Assembly: GCA_037447605.1 (NCBI GenBank)
Contig: CM074808.1
Location: 1,821,008 to 1,885,007 of the forward strand
DNA length: 64,000 bases
Direction of reading: 5' to 3'
DNA from: Zygnema circumcarinatum
Taxonomy: Eukaryota; Streptophyta; Zygnematophyceae; Zygnematales; Zygnemataceae
Both the position numbers and the translations under genes were made by a program. Each line of letters opens with the position of its first letter. The first letter of the stretch is position 1. Under the pieces are notes generated by a model, which worked only from the letters and a program-made list of their open reading frames with translations, was not told the DNA's origin and made no database searches. Below are positions 51,657-63,233 of the stretch, in pieces.

Positions 51657-54600
51657 ATGGCCGTCTCCCCTTGCGCCTTCTGCACTCCCTCTGAGCTCTC
51701 TCCGCCTCTGCTCCGTGCTGGTGCAGTGGAGCCTCCAAATGTTTTAAAGAGTTTTCCTATTATTCGATTTGCTGGCTTTAGACAAGCTGCTCCTGTGCAA
51801 AGGTCGTCGCTCAAATGTCGCAGAAACTGGCAAGCTGCAGCTTCTGGAGTTGTTGACCGGCAGTTACAGGCACAAGGATACTTTGAGTTTGCGGATATTG
51901 AGCAGGACGTGGGATTGAGAGCAGCCCGAGGACGGGGGGATGATGGACTGCCTCAAAAGTTCAATTTAAGTGGAGAGGATAAGGTAAGCTCTGACCCTGG
52001 CAAGGCTGATAAGTCGAACAGAATGTTGTGCAGGCTTGATCCAGCCATAAAGGGTCTTCTGTTTCTATCAGTCTTCCAAAAGTTCGCTGCACTTACATGG
52101 TGGTGTCTGCCACTCTCAAGGGGAAAACACAGTTTTCGTATTGCAATGTTGTTCTCTCATGATTGTGTCATTGATGTTGACCTGCCATGATACAAAGTTT
52201 GTAAGTTTCATTTAATGCTCTTATCGTCTAGAATGCTCCTCTACTGGAGATGGGATTCTGCTTGTTCCTCTTCCACTTGAGTTTCTTGTGTTGTGTGCTG
52301 TGTTGGCGGGGGATGCATATGGCTGAAAGAAGGTAAAAATGGAATTACTTGATTGCGTTAAACTTGTCACCTGGGTGCTAATCATTGACAATGTTTTGGA
52401 TCATGTATCTCCGGGGCCGTGTTACGCTCTCCTTGTTCGGCATTCGCTGCTTTGCCTGCCGAAGGTCCCTAGCCGTGACAGCGCATCCCCGAGACTGGTG
52501 GTCATTGGAGGAGGCGCAGCAGGCATGTTCGGCGCAATTCGGGCAAAGGAGCTTTGTCCTTCCCTTGAAGTGACTATACTGGAGAAGGGCCAGCCTCTTG
52601 TCAAGGTGCATTCTTTTTATATGTATATGCCTGACGCAGCAAGGAATTATGGTTGCCGACTATTTACTGATGTTAGCCATCTTATTTGTTCTATCCTCTA
52701 CCTTGTTTGTCGAGAGCCCTATTGTTATCTTCCATGAGTCAGTGTACCTTAAAATCGCCATTAATTCATGTGGGAGGATGTTTCTGTAGGCAACAAGTTA
52801 AATCACTCAACATTAAGCATGCTGTATTCCTTCGCCTAGCAACTTTATGATACCCAACAAGTCAGAATCACTCGATTGATATGCGGAAGGTCTTACGTGT
52901 CTTGTATGTTGTGTGGTTGCACAGGTGAAGGTCTCGGGGGGGGGGAGGTGTAACGTCACAACCGGCCTGTATGTTGATCCGCTGGTATGGCTCCCAAACC
53001 CTCTGTTCAAACTTTTAGAATCAATGTGAAATTTGCTACATGCTCGATCCAGTTTTGGAGTCACAGAATTGACAACGCTTGCCTTGTCCCGGAAGGGTAA
53101 ATCGCTGAACATTATGGTCTGTAACATTGGATGTTCAAGCAGCCTTTGTCAGCGCAATATCCACGGGGTCATAAGGAACTTCGCGGGTCCTTTTTCCGAA
53201 CACATGGACCGAGGGAAACAGCGGAATGGTTTCGGCAGAGAGGAGTTGCATTGAAGGTGCGCGCATGCTCCTCCATCTCGACCATCACAAGTGTTGGCTC
53301 TGCATAGATGAGGATAGTGCAGGCAAACTGTTCCTTCCCTGCTGAGCTTGGAGCAGAGAAGTTCAGAAGGTTATGTTCGTGCATGCACGCAGCCCTATTC
53401 CTAAGTGACGTGTATTTTGGATATAGCGTCATTTTCTCTCAGCTTTTGCTCTGGCAGGTAATCATGTGCTTTGGGCCTTCCAATTATCCCATCACAATCA
53501 AGGGAGCAACCTTGTTGCAGCTTCTCCCCGTGGCCTGGGTTCAAAAGCCGGCGAGATGCTGTTTTGCCGCACAACGCTGCGCCTCCTTTGCTGGCCCAAT
53601 CAGTACTTTCCAGCTGGAGCTGAGCTGGAGCTGAGGCTGAGGTGTCACCCCCTGTGGCTGCCACGTGTAGGCCAGACGGAGGCTGACGGCCGCATGTTCC
53701 CCGTCAGCGACTCCTCGTCGTCCATCATAAACTGCCTCCTCGCCGAGTCTCGCCGGCTTGGAGGTCAGCGACTGCGTCTTTGCCTTTGTTTATCTGGAAA
53801 TAAGGCCGATAGCCCTCATATTCCATTCAGCTACTTTCATGAAGGATTAGTGCTCATTGCAGGGAAAGGCGGGGCACATTCATGGGCTAGTACGATGTGT
53901 CTACTTTCTTGTGTGGATGTATGTTGACTGGATATCCTCTTGAAGTAGCGCCAACACTGTCTACTGGGAGATACAGTTATGGCAACTCGGCAAGAACTTA
54001 CTCGGTAACCTTTAGAAAAGAGATTGAATACTGACTACCTTGTGTACTCCTATGCGTGGAGTCAGTGAACCTTTGTGCGAATACCGCAGTCCGGCAGGTC
54101 GCTCTCCTCCCAGAGGGCGGCTTTGCGGTGGCCATTCGGCCGGCGAACGCGAGCCGTGATCATGTTCGCGCGGACTATGTGCTGATGGCCACGGGGGGCA
54201 CGCCGGAGGTACTCTGCACAAGGAGATAATTGAATTGTGTGTAAGGCTTGGAATGTGCTCTTTACATTGTTTGGAAGATTGTGTTTTGGTAGGAGTCGTC
54301 CGTTCCTGCAGCTCTGCGTTTTGCTGCTCTCATAAACTGCATTGCTATTGCCATTTGGACGGCATTGTGAGCAGGGATTCGCCCTCGCTCGAGATCTTGG
54401 CCACACCATCATTGAACCTCGATCGAGTCTGTTCACTTTTCGAATAAAGGACTCGTCTCTCAGTGCCCTTGCGGGGGTAAGCTGCCCATGTTCTCCGGCC
54501 AGTACCTAAACTTAGTACCCCTCGGGATAAAGCAGGGTCTGCACTGGCAGATACAGACTGTATGGGAAGAGCAATGTGCGCCTTTCTACCTGACCGTTGG

Positions 54601-57264
54601 GTGAGAAATATAGATTTACTTGCTTTTGTTTCTTACATTCAGATGATGGAGTATTCAAGTGTGGTTTAGGTGATTTTGTCTTTGTTTGAGGTGTTGATGA
54701 ATGGACAATTATTTTGCTCGCATTAGAAAGTATCCTTTATGCAGTGTTTTTCAATTGTGACGGGGTGAGGAATAACCCCCATTGTCCTCATTAAACTTCC
54801 ATTGCGCCCTGCATAATGTAATGTGAACAGGTGAGCTTTTCGAGTGTACGGGGTTCTCTGGAAGTGGCCGGCCTCACACAGCGAGATCCGAACCTCACGC
54901 AGGTGAGACCACTCCTACCTTCCTCCTCGCCTAACTCTTCAGAACTTGGGATCCTCGTAGCCCCTATCCAGATAGCACATGGAAGGATTGATCGCATCCT
55001 ATGGCAGGTTCTTTGTCATGAAAGTGCACATGCTTCTCTGCTCCCCCTTTTTCGCTGCAGGAAGGTCCGCTGCTGATCACCCACTGGGGAGTGAGCGGCC
55101 CTCTCGTGCTGCGCCTCTCTGCGTGGGCTGCTCGCCACCTGCACACTGCTGGCTACGCCGGTGAGGGCTCAAGCCCTGCCCTGCCGCGAGAGAGAGAGAG
55201 AGAGAACGAGAGAGAGAGAGAGAGCCTGAAAACCCAGAAGCTTCTACCCTTGATTTCAGGCATTCGGAGCACTGCTGGTTTGGCCATTGACTGTTGATAT
55301 TGACAGGGAGTTTGATGCTCGACTTGGCTCCCGCACATAGTGGCGATGCGGTCATGAAGGCGCTGCTGCGGCAGAAGGAGGTGGCGGCGGTATGTGGGAC
55401 ATGAGCTCCCCCTGCAGACCTTCATACGATGCATTAGTGAAGGAGGTGGAAGTGTTAGAGTCAGATGTGGGGCAAGCTGCAGTGGTTACTATACGATGTT
55501 GTGTTATGATGGATGGTGCTCCTTTGATTCCCGATGCAGAAGAAAAAGGTTGGAGGTGGTGCTCCACCACAACTGCAGTTGCCGCGCCGCTTTTGGCTCT
55601 ACATGCTCGGGAGACTGGTGAGCTACGCATATGAGTCTGTATGCAAACTCAACATCCATAGCGGAGTACTTGTCTGCAGCTAACTAGTTTTGTGTGCCCG
55701 GCTAAATCCGGCGGGTTTTGAGTGTTGCATTGTAGGAGTATGAAGCAGAGAGAGAAGATGCGTGTCAATGGAACTCGGTATTTTGTGAGGTCGATCTCGT
55801 CGAAGGTTTTTTGTTGAACATAAGGGGCTGCTGATAGTTATCAAATTTTACTTTCAAAACAAGACCTCAGATGTGTCCATGGAGACAGGAAGTTGGTACC
55901 GCAGAAATGTGAGCATACTAGTGCTGCTGATGCAGAATCCGTGCACTTAACAGAAGAGAGACTGCAGTTTTGATTGTTTGACGAGGTATGAAGTAGAGTT
56001 CTGAAGTTTGAATTGGAGGCAGGATGTGGATGCCGAGGGCCTGTGGGCGGCCGCCCCCAACAGTGCGCTGCAGCGGTTGGCCGGCCTTGTGAAGCGACTC
56101 GAGCTTCATATTTCCGGCAAAGTATGCACTTCACAATGTTCGGTGGCTGGCAGATTCTTAGGAATGAAAAGTTGGTCGAAAGGGCATGGAGAGATGCAGG
56201 CCCTTGGCATGTTGGAATAGGATGTGGTCGCCTTGTTGAAGCTGACTTCTGTTCATGTTGTTTCTGGCCGCTTCTTGTGTGTTGCAAAAGCTGGGTCTCA
56301 ACCATGAAGCTTAGATTTTATTAGCTTTGTCGAAGTATACCTTAGACCTGGCCCTCAGAAGCAACTCCGGACGAAGTCGTCATTACAGCAACAGCTGGAA
56401 GCTTGGGGTTATGAGATGGTTAGTTTTGTTTGTGACTACTAGGGTGGTGCATTGTGCTCGATTTGAGCATAAGGATAATGGAGGCTTCGTGCAGGGAGAA
56501 TTCAAGGAGGAGTTTGTGACTGCGGGTGGAGTTCCACTAAAAGAGGTGAGGCTGTCTGACCACCTGTCAGGCTGTCACCATTCCTCGGTTACTACGGCTG
56601 CTTTACGAGCTGCATTACGCACTTTCTCTCGCGAGTTACGAAATGGGTTGTTTGTGTGGCCTTGCGAAAAAAGAAGTCAGTTGGGTTTGTGGGGTTCGTT
56701 GCAGCTGGAATTGAGGACAATGGAAAGTAAGCTGCGGACAGGGCTGTACTTTGCAGGAGAGGTGAGGGCCACGTGAGCCGGTCTTAGCGATGCAAAGCTT
56801 GCACCTGTTTTCAAAGGCACTAACGGTTATGAACGCAGTGGTGATTGTATGCAGGAGTGTGAAGTCCTGTATATGCTATTCCTCTGCTGAATATTGGTTG
56901 TATAGTGCTGCATGTTCGGCACAGCGCTGATTGCACATGAGAGATATGCTGTGGGTTTTTCGGCTTGCTGCAGGTGGTGGATGTGGATGGGCTGACAGGT
57001 GGATTTAACTTTCAGGTGAATCCATGAACTATACTACTCAAGGAAGCTGGCGATTTTGATGATGTTCTGATGAGGCCGGATTTGTTTTTTTCTTGCGACA
57101 TCATTATCGTCATGCTTCAAGGCCTGGCTGACTGAGCCATTGAAGTGTGCTCAAGTTTCCCGATTTGTTTCTGGCAGAATGCATGGACGGGCGGATACAT
57201 AGCAGGCAGCAGCGTGGCTCGAGCTGCATTGGCGAGTGCTGCAGGCCTGCAGGCCTCGGCGTGA
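51657..57264 (+). CDS. BaiN/HI0933-type FAD/NAD(P)-dependent oxidoreductase
   Basis: A flavoprotein of the COG2081 family, present in plants and cyanobacteria, with unknown plant substrate. Exons: 51657-51983, 52465-52605, 52925-52984, 53143-53256, 53676-53763, 54090-54208, 54375-54476, 54831-54902, 55061-55160, 55307-55389, 55540-55617, 56023-56121, 56495-56545, 56705-56761, 56974-57015, 57178-57264, giving 539 residues in phase. Residues 1-109 are a targeting-like, non-conserved leader. The FAD-binding motif is [12 protein letters not shown] (G124, G126, G129), followed by [27 protein letters not shown] (348-355), [10 protein letters not shown] and LYFAGE ... [12 protein letters not shown] with the terminal TGGYIAG. 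All hallmark blocks are intact. Inclusion of the short exon at 55540 rests on phase and position more than on conservation. Confidence 0.93.
55188..55224. repeat. GA microsatellite in an intron of the BaiN-like gene
   Basis: Two (GA)n blocks separated by GAAC, 28 bp after the donor at 55161. Confidence 0.9.
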
Positions 57265-59544
57265 TTCAAATAGTTGACACGCCATATTTCAGCTCTGCTA
57301 GTCTTCACTCTCATTTGCACTTTTGTTTATGTCATCTTATGAAGTCGACAAAGCATCTACAGAGGAGATCTCAGAATACTGTATTCGCAAAAAGAATGAC
57401 CACGCGTTTGCTTCTAACGTGCTCAGTCAAACTTTTTGAAGTCCTTTGCGACCAGTTCCTCGTGGTTCCCCATGATGCTGATTTTGTCCCTGTACACTTG
57501 ATGACGTCATTGCCATCGTGAGATCAATGCCACACCTTCTTCATCTCTCTCGCTGCCATCGACTGACTGTGCCTGGATGGTATATGGAATGCCATGTTTT
57601 TGTTTGATGATGATGATGATTTTGTCCATGTTCATTTGATGGCATCATCGCCATCTTGAGATCAATGCCACATCCATTTCACTTTCAAGTTCAAGTGCAA
57701 TTGGAAATCGGCCCTCGACTCGACCGACTCCCCTCCGAACAATGGCGCGGGCCCGTTGCGGCCATGGAACCCGTCGCGGTAGTCGTCCGATTCCACCTGC
57801 GATCGCATGACGCCGGCCGTTGGGTCCAGAAGCCTTCGCCACGCTAACCGTCGATTCTTGAAACTTCCAAAACGCGTTAATTCCATAACGTGCGGCCGAC
57901 GTTACGTGCAGAGCACTCCCACTTCTTCCTATATATTTACTACGAGGCCCGTTCAGCAATATCGCAAACGCGAATTCTACAATTCCACCTTGCCTCGAGT
58001 CTGGAGCCACCTGTCGGAATCTCGGAAATCGTCGTCTCTCTGCCGCCGGCACTCAGAATCTGCTTACTCGTCAATTCGCGATGAAGTCCGCCGTAGCCGC
58101 CACCGCCCCCTCCCGGTCGCCCTCGCCTCTACGAAGAGGGCGACGAAGCGCGGAGAGCTCCCCTCGCCATGGCTGCCACGCCAAGCAGTGGAAGGTCCGC
58201 GGCCGCCATGGCTGTGGCCACCGCCGCCATGGCTGGGCCTCTCGTGCTGGTGGGGGGGAGGAGGGCTCAGCCGCCATGGGGGATGAAGTGCAGGCCCTCG
58301 CCGCGGAGATGAGATCCCTCCGCGTGGCATCGAAGCCATGGCACCATGGCGGGAGGAGAGGGAGAGGACAGGGGAAGGAGCGCGGGGAGAGACGCGGTCG
58401 CTTTGGGAGCGCAGAGAGGCGCCATGGCTGTCACTGCGGGCATGGCCGGGCCTCCTCGCCTGGGATGAAGATGGAGGAGGGAGAGGGAGGCCTTCTGTAG
58501 TCGCGTAGAGGGGGCTGATGTAGCTGATGGGGTTAGTGAGGGGGGGTACAAGTTAACGTCGTGAAGTTGTAAAAGGGGACGGATAAAAGAAATAAAAAAT
58601 TCTTAAACTGGTGGTATGTTATGTTTCACTGTGATGTGCAAAATTCCAAAGCTTGTGGGAAGCGATGGGCGGCTTTTTTTTTCCTCCTGATTCTTTTTTT
58701 TTTTCTTCCTATTTTGATACGGCTATGGAAACAGATGCCCTACTTTTGCTTAGTGAAGGAAGAGAGGGAGGGCAGGTCTGAGGCATTTGATGGAGTTGGG
58801 CGGCAAGCAAGTCCGGAGTAAGATGGAAAAACGGTTCTGCAACTCTTTCAACTAGTTTTCGCCTTAATGGGGTCTAAGTAAGGAAGGGGTATATGGTGCC
58901 ACTGCAAGCGAAGCAGACAAGCCGGCTCCCATGAAGCGAACAGTGGCATAATGATGCTGCTAAACAAGCAGGAGTGTGATCGGCATGGTTGCTTTTATCG
59001 GTGAACTTCTCATGGAAAGTGGCGCTTGCTTGCATTTAAGGACGTGAGGAGAGCAAGCAGCCAAGGAGCAAACAGGCAACAGAGGGACAAGAGACGAAGG
59101 AGCCCGGTAGGCTTCATACGAGAATTGACACTTACAGATGGATAGGAACGGCCAGCGGGATCTACTAAGTGCAGCCCGCGCGGAAGGCCGTAAAAAATAC
59201 GGAACTTGCAACAAATAATCCGACCTTTTCCTCCTCTCACTTCCCGGACTTAATTGACAATTATACACACTCAGTTGCTTCAAACCTGAAACAGCTAGAG
59301 CTTTCCTCTTATTACTCCTGTCAATCATAGTTCTAATATTGCCGAATAGAGCCATAATTTTCAACTATACATATAATAGTATACAAGCCGTGTTGACAGT
59401 GATTTAGCCTCAATAACCGCTCATCCTTTACATAGTAAACACGTATACCATAAATTATGCTATCAGAACCTTCCATGTTGGCTCTCCATGTGTGATAAGA
59501 GTCAATTGCCTCTCCCACCATGCTCTGCAAACGCGCTTCAATCT
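57265..59544. other. Intergenic region with short repeats and a CCATGG-rich GC block
   Basis: Contains the BaiN-like 3' UTR, two near-identical 70-bp repeats, a GC-rich block (about 57700-58500) dense in CCATGG, and on the right the 3' flank of the dicarboxylate carrier. The ORF at 58081-58500 (Arg/Gly/His-rich) is repeat-like and unsupported. Confidence 0.45.
57474..57680. repeat. Two direct near-copies of a 70-bp sequence
   Basis: Copies at about 57474-57543 and 57610-57680 share GATTTTGTCC.TGT..A.TTGATG and TGCCATC/GCCATC..GAGATCAATGCCACA, with scattered mismatches, 136 bp apart. Confidence 0.65.
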
Positions 59545-61423
59545 CTACAAGGGCGCCAAGAGGTGCCGGACCTGCTCCAACGTCACGAACAGGATGACAG
59601 TGAAGGGCCCTTGCCGCAGCACTGTGGGAACAAAGCCCTGCAGCGCAGCACACGAACCCCACAAAACACAGTATAAAACAACCATTCCAACCACCTCAAT
59701 CAGGGGTTTCAGAACAGATTACGACCCCTTTAGCATTCTCATGAATGGCGGCGGCACCTTGTAGAGGGCAGAGAGGCCCTCCGCGTGCGCGAGCTTGAGG
59801 GCGCAGTCGAGGGCTCCGCTGTAGCGCGGCGCTTGGCCGCCCTCCGCCTTCATCTCCATCAGCCGCGTCTTCACCACGTCCAAAGGGCAGGACGTCACGG
59901 AGGCCACCAGCCCCGCCGTGAAGCTTGCAGCAACATGCGCCGCCATCCCGTCCCGCAGGCCGCCGCTCAGCAGGGCCTCCTTGGCCTGGTCATATGTGGC
60001 AAGCTGCGGAGAATCGGGTGGCATTCAGGGTCGGAACTGAGGATGTGAAGCATGCAAGGGAGGGCATCAAGTGGAAGAGACTTGAGCTGTTCTGGTGAGG
60101 GCCACAATCGACGTACTCCGGTTTGAATGCGATTATAAGTTTTTGTTAGAGGAACCCACCTGGAATCGTTTCAAAGATGCTAATAATTGGATAATTACAC
60201 ACCAGGTTCCCTTCCCTCTACTCCTACTCCACTCTCCACCACTAAGAGGACTCAGCTGTACAGCACGCCTACCATTGAGAGGCTGAAGGAACTTACCAAG
60301 CATCCTCAACAAACTCCCAGAACTACACAGAAGGATGTCGTTCACGTGAATTGTCTACACTTAATATTTCAACCCCATTCTGCTCTGCATACACTGTCGG
60401 AAAATGTACCTGTGACGCTGTGACCACCATGGCGCGCTGTACAGTTGGCCCGCAGCCTCTCCATAAAACTGCGACTCCTTCCTCGCTGCCAATCCGCCAC
60501 AGTGCATCTCCCACATGCCTATAATTTCGACGCAAATGTGGTGCAAGGCGGCCATCTGCCTGCATAAACCCGACATGCATCATACAATCAGTCGGTATAT
60601 GAATCAAAGGAAGATGTTTTGGTCCAGGCGCGAGCTCCCTTTACTTTGGATCTTCCACAATATTAGGCGCGATCTTTTTAAGGCGCACGTTGGTCCAATC
60701 TTTGTAATTCAACTGACCATATTGTAAGCGTACGGCACCAAAAGTAAACCAACCTGCATCCGCACCATCACCAAGTCGGCAGGGTTTCCGACAGCGGCGC
60801 CAAGTCCACCAGATACAAGGCCGGCAATGATCTTTTTGTGCAGAGGGAGGCCCTGAACCTTGCCATCCGCTCGCTTCTCTTGGCACGCCTCCTTCAAAAT
60901 CTCATATATTCCCATACGTGATGACGAATACACCCCTTGCCTCAAAACTGTGGCCGATACTCCCGAAAACAGTGCTCCCATGCCCTCCACTTGCGCGATC
61001 CGCAGCCCCACTGCAATAGGTCCAGGGCGAGCCTCCACAACAGCAGGAAAGCCAAGAGTTGCCGAAAAAGTGCCACTTGTCACGCTTCCAAGCACAAGCG
61101 CTGGGTGTCGAGGCATGAATACTTCTGCCTGAAGCTGCAGATACACTCCAATGTTTAACAGATCGAATGATTGTCAGCTGGTTGCTGCTTTCCTTGGACG
61201 AATGCAGAATAGGATTCACATGCTTTAAACCAGACCTTTCCTCAATGACCTTTCATTCTGCTCACTGCACTCACAAGGTCACCTGGAAAAAACGCGAGCA
61301 TTCTTGGAGGCTGACCTGCATGCGAACTTTTACAAGGTCGAGAGGGTGAGTGAGAGTCCCTGCCACCACGGAGGCCAAGCCTCCCTCTACAAACCCCTTC
61401 CAGCGCGCCTCCTTACGCGCCAT
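59545..61423 (-). CDS. DIC: Mitochondrial dicarboxylate carrier (DIC / UCP4-6 type)
   Basis: A mitochondrial inner-membrane carrier exchanging malate, succinate, oxaloacetate, phosphate or sulfate. Exons on the minus strand: 61316-61423, 60754-61134, 60410-60559, 59758-60003, 59545-59637, giving 325 residues in phase, close to the usual 315-340. Three carrier signatures are present: HPLDLVKVRMQ (about 26-36), NPADLVMVRMQ (153-163) and CPLDVVKTRLM (about 252-262). ALFSGVSATVLRQ.VYSSSRMG, LWRG and the C-terminal GFVPTVLRQGPFTVILFVTLEQV match plant DIC. Start at MARKEARW just before KGFVEGG; an in-frame ATG 33 nt upstream (61456) would add 11 residues, but a TGCAG there suggests a splice acceptor in the leader. 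Confidence 0.94.
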
Positions 61424-62236
61424 GCTTGAAACTGCACCCAGTATGCACACACCCATTTTTAGAATTCTGTTTGTCTGACAACTGAAAAGCCATTGCAGGT
61501 TCAATGCCTCTCCTCATACTATATTTGCTGTCTAAGTCCAGCTCTCTCGTCAATGTCACACAATGCAAAAAGGCCAAAGAAAAATATATATTTCTACATA
61601 CAAAGAAGCCTAGACCCATTTTTTCAAGAAATTACAGGGACAAGTGAAAATGAAAAGCCTGTGCACGCTGAGCATCGCTGGAAGAGCAGCAAGTACCTAG
61701 CAGGCAATTTCCTGGACGTCAGAGATAGATACAGATAAAAATACTCCCAAAGATAAACTCATTAAGATACAACATGCGATTCCTCCTTGTGTTTTCTCAT
61801 CCAACCTTGCCAGCTGCTTCACAGCCAAATACTCACTATGCGCTCTCAGTCTGCGCAGTCCCCGCCAACCTCTCAGCGCCCGCTTCTACAAACAGAATTA
61901 AGAAGGGGGCGGCTGCCCGCGAACCCGGGAGGGCGCGCCGCCCTGGGGCCGCCCGGCCGCCACGTGGCCATCGCGCGAGGAGATGGCGCCACGTGGCGGG
62001 CGGGTCGTTTTGGGACGAGGTCAAAGCCCTCCAACAGTCGTCACCGGCCGTTGGCGGACGGCCGCGGTTCCATGGCAGTCGGCCGCCACGGCGCGCCGTT
62101 GAACTGACGGCCGGCGCATGCTGGAGAGACTGTTACGGAACAATGTCCACGGAACGACTGCATTTTTGTTCTCTTTTGTTCTTTTTAACATTCGGGATAT
62201 TTGACAAAATCGAAAATGTCGGAGAATTGCCGATAA
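61424..62236. other. Upstream region of the dicarboxylate carrier, with G-boxes
   Basis: AT-rich DNA grading into a GC-rich block at about 61900-62130, with CACGTG at 61961-61966 and 61990-61995, each within a CCACGTGGC-type word. The ORFs across this block are unsupported. Confidence 0.45.
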
Positions 62237-62238
62237 TA

Positions 62239-62395
62239 GGGGGTGTCAGACTTAAAAAATTTCAGTACGCGTGTTCGTAAGTTTTACATCAGAACGAGTA
62301 CTCCTGTATAATCGCGATCCTACTGCGGCGGAGTACTTTCGTAACCTTTTTTTTCGTAACGCTTTTCGTAAGATTTTGTTAAGTCTGACACCCCC
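62239..62395. mobile_element. MITE copy 1, 157 bp, TA target-site duplication
   Basis: Perfect 17-bp terminal inverted repeats GGGGGTGTCAGACTTAA / TTAAGTCTGACACCCCC. TA flanks both ends (62237-62238 and 62396-62397), as in Tc1/mariner-type elements. There is no ORF. Subterminal TTCGTAA words repeat near both ends. Confidence 0.85.
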
Positions 62396-62400
62396 TAATA

Positions 62401-62533
62401 GGGGGTGTCAGACTTAAAAAATTCTCGTAAGTTTGAGACCAGAACGAGTACTTCGGTGACATCGCAATCCTGGTGCGGCGGAGTACTTACAAAACGTTTT
62501 TGTTCGTAAGATTTCGTTAAGTCTGACACCCCC
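62401..62533. mobile_element. MITE copy 2, 133 bp, same family in tandem
   Basis: Same terminal repeats as the preceding copy and TA at both ends (62399-62400 and 62534-62535). It is separated from copy 1 only by TAATA. Internally it shares AGAACGAGTACT, ATCGC.ATCCT and TGCGGCGGAGTACTT with copy 1 but is 24 bp shorter. Confidence 0.85.
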
Positions 62534-62535
62534 TA

Positions 62536-63233
62536 ATGCTGCCACTTCTTCTGCCAAAAATACCAATTTCTTCTTCTTCTTCTTCTTCTCCTCTTGTTTC
62601 GAAGAGCAAAGCCAACCAACTAGGCAGCCAGCCTTTGGAATAGAACGTGGCATTGGCCTCACGCACGCATGCGCAGCCGTGCCATGAAACAACCGCTCAT
62701 GCGCAACAACAACATGGGGAACCACGAGGAACCGGCCGCCCGGCCACAACTGACCTGACGGGACAAGCTTGGAGACAACACAACACGGCTCTAGAGCACA
62801 AGTGAAGGGCCCAGATGGAGCCACGTGGCGCGGACGGCCATCGGATGGTCGGCAGCAGCCTTGGCTTATGCAAGGAGCGTGCAGACGACCCTGCAGAGCT
62901 GCAGACTGACTGGGAGGGAGAGACGCTGTTCTGCGTTCAGGAAGCGCTCTGCTTCTGCTCCTCGTGCAGGCATTTCATAGCCTCGCCATGGTTTGGGGGT
63001 CAATGACTGTCCGTTGATGGTTCTCTCCCTATTTATTCGTTCTCTCTCGCCGCCCTTCTCGATCGTCTCCCGCTCTCCGTCCTCTCCGACGTGCTGTGTC
63101 CGCTCCCTCTCTTCTCGTTGTTTAGATAAAGCAACGTCGATGGAACCGTAAGCAAAGGAAGGAAAGAAAATCTGCCGCTTTACTTGCCGCCCTTTCCTCC
63201 GATTTCGGGCTGCTTTCGCCAGTCATTTCAGTT
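62536..63233 (+). promoter_or_regulatory. Upstream region of the terminal gene
   Basis: Contains a TTC microsatellite (about 62568-62592), a G-box CACGTG at 62822-62827, and a pyrimidine-rich stretch (63010-63125) typical of a promoter and 5' leader. No TATA box is certain. Confidence 0.4.

Noticed and set aside
58081-58500. 139-codon Arg/Gly/His-rich ORF
   Set aside because: It is open because of GC-rich repeated CCATGG words; antisense frames are equally open and no domain is visible.
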